64,000 nucleotides of DNA from positions 657,836 to 721,835 of the forward strand of contig JADJWC010000003.1 in the NCBI GenBank assembly GCA_016716565.1, in the 5' to 3' direction. The position numbers were made by a program, and so were the translations under genes. The notes under the pieces are model-generated. The model did not search any database. It was not told where the DNA came from and saw only the letters and a program-made list of their open reading frames with translations. This DNA is from a bacterium. GTDB taxonomy: Bacteria > Bacteroidota > Ignavibacteria > Ignavibacteriales > Ignavibacteriaceae. Every line of letters starts with the position of its first letter. Positions within the stretch are counted from its first letter, which is position 1. Below are positions 61,187-64,000 of the stretch, piece by piece.

Positions 61187-61782
61187 CAAAAAGTAAAACA
61201 GAAAAGCTCGCAAGGTTCATCTCAACTCTCTTTGTCCCTCCTTCATTTACCATAATCGTTTTCACAATCTTTGCTTTTACAATTGAAACAGAATCTTTGA
61301 AAATAATGGTCACAATTATGGTTGCGGTCTTGTTAGGATTTGCGGCACCGATCATTTTATTTGTTGTTCTTCGAAAGCGAAAAAAACTTGTTGACCTGGA
61401 TGCTTCAATAAAAGAGGAGAGAACAGTGCCATTTTTAATCTCAGTCGGATTTTATTTAATTGGATTAATACTGCTGATAAACTTTAATGTTCATATTATT
61501 TCAATCGCATTTTGGTTTTGTTATATTTCCAATACGTTAGTTACAATCTTAATTAACAAATACTGGAAAATCAGTTATGTCTGCGTTGCTGCAGGGCCAT
61601 TGGCTGCAGTGACGTATGCTTTCGGACCGATAGCTTTAATATTCTCATTTATAGTTTTATTAGTTGGATGGTCAAGGATTCAATTAAAAGTTCATACACT
61701 TGCTCAGGTGGCAGCGGGTATATTACTTGCTTTTTTCTCAACTTATTTGCAAATGTATTTTATTGTTCGTTTGTTTGAATAA
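61183..61782 (+). CDS. PAP2-family membrane phosphatase-like protein
   Basis: 199 residues with five to six membrane helices. Similar to short membrane PAP2 proteins: the charged patch KRKKLVDLDASIKEERTVP corresponds to motif 1 (KxxxxxxRP, here ending ERTVP), and WSRIQLKVHTLAQVAAG near the end to motif 3 (SRxxxxxHxxxQV). The central PSGH motif is poorly preserved. Possible substrates are lipid phosphates such as undecaprenyl diphosphate. Confidence 0.72.
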   Translation: MTKSKTEKLARFISTLFVPPSFTIIVFTIFAFTIETESLKIMVTIMVAVLLGFAAPIILFVVLRKRKKLVDLDASIKEERTVPFLISVGFYLIGLILLINFNVHIISIAFWFCYISNTLVTILINKYWKISYVCVAAGPLAAVTYAFGPIALIFSFIVLLVGWSRIQLKVHTLAQVAAGILLAFFSTYLQMYFIVRLFE

Positions 61783-61799
61783 TAAATTTTGGTGGAATT

Positions 61800-62540
61800 A
61801 TGATAAAATATGAACTCGAAAACGAAATCGGGATTTTAACTCTCAATCGTCCTGAAAAAGAAATTCACTTATTCCAGAATTGGTAAGTCAGATGAAGTCA
61901 AAGCTAATGGAAGCAGGTGATGATGATTCGGTTGGAGTCGTGATTATTACAGGTGAGGGAAAAGCTTTCTGCAGGTGCAGATCTTGAATACCATAATGAG
62001 ATGAGGAATTATTCATCATTAGATAACGAAAAAGATTCCCGGGAACTAGCCGATTTATTTTTAATGATATATAATTTCGCCAAGCCAGTTATTGTTGCAA
62101 GCGGAGCAGCCATCGCTGGCGGTGCGGACTTGGCTTCTGTATGCGATATAATCGTTGCCGGCGAAAAATGCAAAAGTTTGAATTTATTCAGAAGTAAAAT
62201 TGGATTCATACCTGCTATCGTTTCAACATTTCTAATTAGAGTTGGTGAAGGAATGGCAAAACAATTGTTACTGTCCGGTGATATAATTGAAGCCAAACGA
62301 GCTTATGAGATTGGATCCGTTAACTACTTATTAACAATGCATTAGAATTTTCTTTGAATTTATCGTCTAAATTAAAAACGAACTCAGAATCAGTATGATA
62401 ATGACAAAGATTGATCAGAAAGGTGTCGAATTATCAATCGAAGAATCAGTTGAATATTGTATCGGTCCAAATACAATGAGCCGCACTAACCGATGATTTT
62501 AAAAAAAGCTTAAACAAATTTCTTAATAAAAAGCGAACGG
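61800..62540 (+). pseudogene. Enoyl-CoA hydratase/isomerase, broken by indels
   Basis: Pieces in different frames line up as one crotonase: MIKYELENEIGILTLNRPEKE, then MKSKLMEAGDDDSVGVVIITGEGKAFC, and from 61979 GADLEYHNEMRNYSSLDNEKD, VASGAAIAGGADLASVCDIIVA, and VGEGMAKQLLLSGDIIEAKRAYEIGSVN. The GAGAAIAGG-type oxyanion loop is intact. At least four small indels lie between 61860 and 62510. The 3' end near 62540 is approximate. I think these are sequencing errors; true decay cannot be excluded. Confidence 0.8.
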
Positions 62541-62541
62541 T

Positions 62542-63067
62542 TTGCCAGCAGACCTTAAAAAAATACATCCGGAGCATCCGGGATTTTCCGATCAAAGTTA
62601 TGTTCCGGGATATTACTACACTGTTAAAAAGACCCGTAGCTGTAAAAACTGCTGAATCTATTGCTTTATCCCGTCCCGGAAGATAAAAAGGTTGATAAAG
62701 TAGTTGGAGTTGAATCCGAGGCTTCATATTTGGGTGATGTTGGCAAATCAGTTAAATGCTGGCTTTGTTCTGGCAAAAACCTGGAAAGCTTCCGACGAAG
62801 AAAGGAATCACAAACCACTCAGTTAGAGTATGGACTGGACAAAATGAAATACACAAGATGCAATCAACAAGGTGATAAGAGTTTTAAATTCATCAGATGA
62901 TCTTACTTTTCTCGATTGGGACAGCCAGAAGCTGCCTGTAAATTAGTAGAAAAGCTTGGCAGTGATTGTCCTTGTCTCATTGCAAAATTGGAGTTGTCGT
63001 TTCTTAATGGGCGCGAAAACTTAGAAATTACAAGTTGAATTCACTCAGTGGTGAAGATGAAAACTAG
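62542..63067 (+). pseudogene. apt: Adenine phosphoribosyltransferase, broken by indels
   Basis: Translating in shifting frames gives the APRT order: ADLKKYIRSIRDFP, VMFRDITTLLK, then KKVDKVVGVESEASYLG, KESQTTQLEYGLDKM, and PEAACKLVEKLGSDC with LELSFLNGRENLE. All main motifs are recognisable, including the family's PRPP-binding region in damaged form. A TTG at 62542 is the likely start and TAG at 63065 the stop. Six or more indels in about 500 bases make it unreadable as given. Confidence 0.82.
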
Positions 63068-63081
63068 CCGAAAGGTATAAT

Positions 63082-64000
63082 TTGAGAGAAGTTACATTTC
63101 CTTAAAGAATGTGAGAAAGTGGAAAGAAGTTGAACAGTTTCTTGCAGCAAAAGAAAATGTCAAGTCTGATAAGCTGCTGATCTTTTCATAAATTTAACCG
63201 ATGATCTTTCTTACTCGAGAACTTTGTCAGAAGCAAAACAACACAATACTTAAATTCTCTCACCGCACGTATTCATCTGTCGATCTATAAAAGTAAAAAA
63301 GAAAGAAAGGAAAGATTCCTTAGATTCTGGAAATACAGAAGCACCCTTACTTTTTACAAGCATAGAATAAGAAGATAATTATTTCTTTCTCGATATTTTT
63401 CTTTCAATACTTATTGGCATTGTTTCATCTGCAGGTGATTCTGGATTTTGTCCGACTTATTATGGGGCGACAATTACATGTTAATATGACTCTTGAAAAT
63501 ATTGACGGGGGTGATCCACTGGCTGTTTATAAACAGATGAATGGGTTGATATGTTCCTCGGCATAACATTCAATAATATCAGAGTTTCATTCATTGCATT
63601 TATGTTTGGTCTGCTGCTCTCATTTGGAACTGGCTGGATATTAATGTCAGACGGAATAATATTACAGGAGCATTTCAATATTTCTTTCACATACACGATC
63701 TTTTGTTTGAATCTATTCTTGTAATCTCTGGATAAATGGAACTCTCGAAATATCTGCAATAATCATTGCCGGAGCTACGAGTTTGGTTCTTGGCATGATA
63801 TTTTATTTCCGGGGACTTATTCACGCAGGCGAGTCATTTATGATTTCCGCTAAGAAGGATTAAAGATGATTATGAGTCTCATTCCAATATTCATAACGGC
63901 AAGTTTTCTTGAATCATTTTGTAACGAGGCATGCAGGTATATGACCAATTTTAAGTTTAACAATTATTTTAAGTTTCATTGGCATTTGTTATCTGGTATT
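63082..64000 (+). pseudogene. SpoIIM/DUF95-like membrane protein, broken by indels, cut by window end
   Basis: A TTG at 63082 with AAAGG upstream begins a sequence that, across shifting frames, reads REVTFLK...VRKWKEVEQFLAAKENV, TEAK-like helices, then ITFNNIRVSFIAFMFGLLLSFGTG, SAIIIAGATSLVLGMIFYFR and SLIPIFITASFLESF. That is the stage II sporulation protein M (DUF95) family, common in non-sporulating bacteria. Eight or more indels are needed for continuity. The C-terminus lies beyond the window. Confidence 0.75.

Noticed and set aside
61158..61355. Minus-strand open frame ending in VMLNLFQHL
   Set aside because: The tail is just the reverse reading of the palindromic repeat, and the rest is antisense to the PAP2 gene.

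Overview
The window is AT-rich bacterial chromosome, most likely from the Bacteroidota/Chlorobiota/Ignavibacteriota (FCB) group. Supporting signs are promoters of the TTTG-N20-TAnnTTTG type (before glgA and the methylmalonyl-CoA operon), many start codons without a clear Shine-Dalgarno, a short Hc1-like DNA-binding protein, Ig-like and SPOR lipoproteins, and a sodium-pump methylmalonyl-CoA decarboxylase. An Ignavibacteria-like anaerobe or facultative anaerobe is my best guess; this is inference from gene content, not a phylogenetic result.

Layout. 1-4401 (minus strand): a surface-glycan cluster with two glycosyltransferases, a methyltransferase, a GNAT acyltransferase and a DegT sugar aminotransferase. 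4.4-6.9 kb: a small sigma-like gene, a 67-residue unknown and a DUF6266-like unknown, between low-complexity GTAG/TAGT tracts. 6.9-12.4 kb: asparagine synthetase, a nucleotidyltransferase pair, a Wzy/ligase-like and a Wzx-like membrane protein. Several short palindromic repeats lie in frame INSIDE asnB and the wzy-like gene. 12.37-12.90 kb: a DUF559 nuclease-like gene bracketed by two copies of a 53-nt palindrome. 13-17.2 kb: an outer-membrane protein, an SLBB export protein and a Wzc-type tyrosine autokinase (frameshifted), which complete the export machinery.

17.3-23.1 kb (minus): a compact propionate-pathway operon (methylmalonyl-CoA mutase large subunit, epimerase, and the four subunits of a biotin-dependent Na+-pumping decarboxylase). 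23.4-32.9 kb (plus): tRNA-Leu, tRNA-Val, a tRNA-Val 3' remnant, a hairpin-plus-U-tract leader, then thrS-infC-rpmI-rplT-pheS-pheT, a coiled-coil gene, zapA, a probable 6S RNA and rny. 32.9-49.2 kb: housekeeping and envelope genes (coaE, proline dehydrogenase, tsaD, mltG, lipoproteins, hutI, glgA, gmhB-like, glyA, tatC, polyprenyl synthase). 49.2-61.8 kb: universal stress protein, a cNMP-binding protein, a hisA homologue without a visible start codon, acyl-CoA dehydrogenase, bioY, a large membrane Fe-S oxidoreductase, Hc1-like protein, CapA, MFS transporter, dusB and PAP2.

Sequence quality matters here. Five otherwise intact genes (CgeB-type GT, wzc, thrS, an Ig-like lipoprotein, acyl-CoA dehydrogenase) carry one or two small indels, several in homopolymers. 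From 61.8 kb to the end three successive genes (enoyl-CoA hydratase, adenine phosphoribosyltransferase, SpoIIM-like) are broken by many indels whose density rises toward 64,000. This looks more like low-quality sequence near a contig end than real decay. The most novel-looking biology is the family of protein-coding-compatible palindromic repeats in the glycan region, and the DUF559 gene framed by palindromes.
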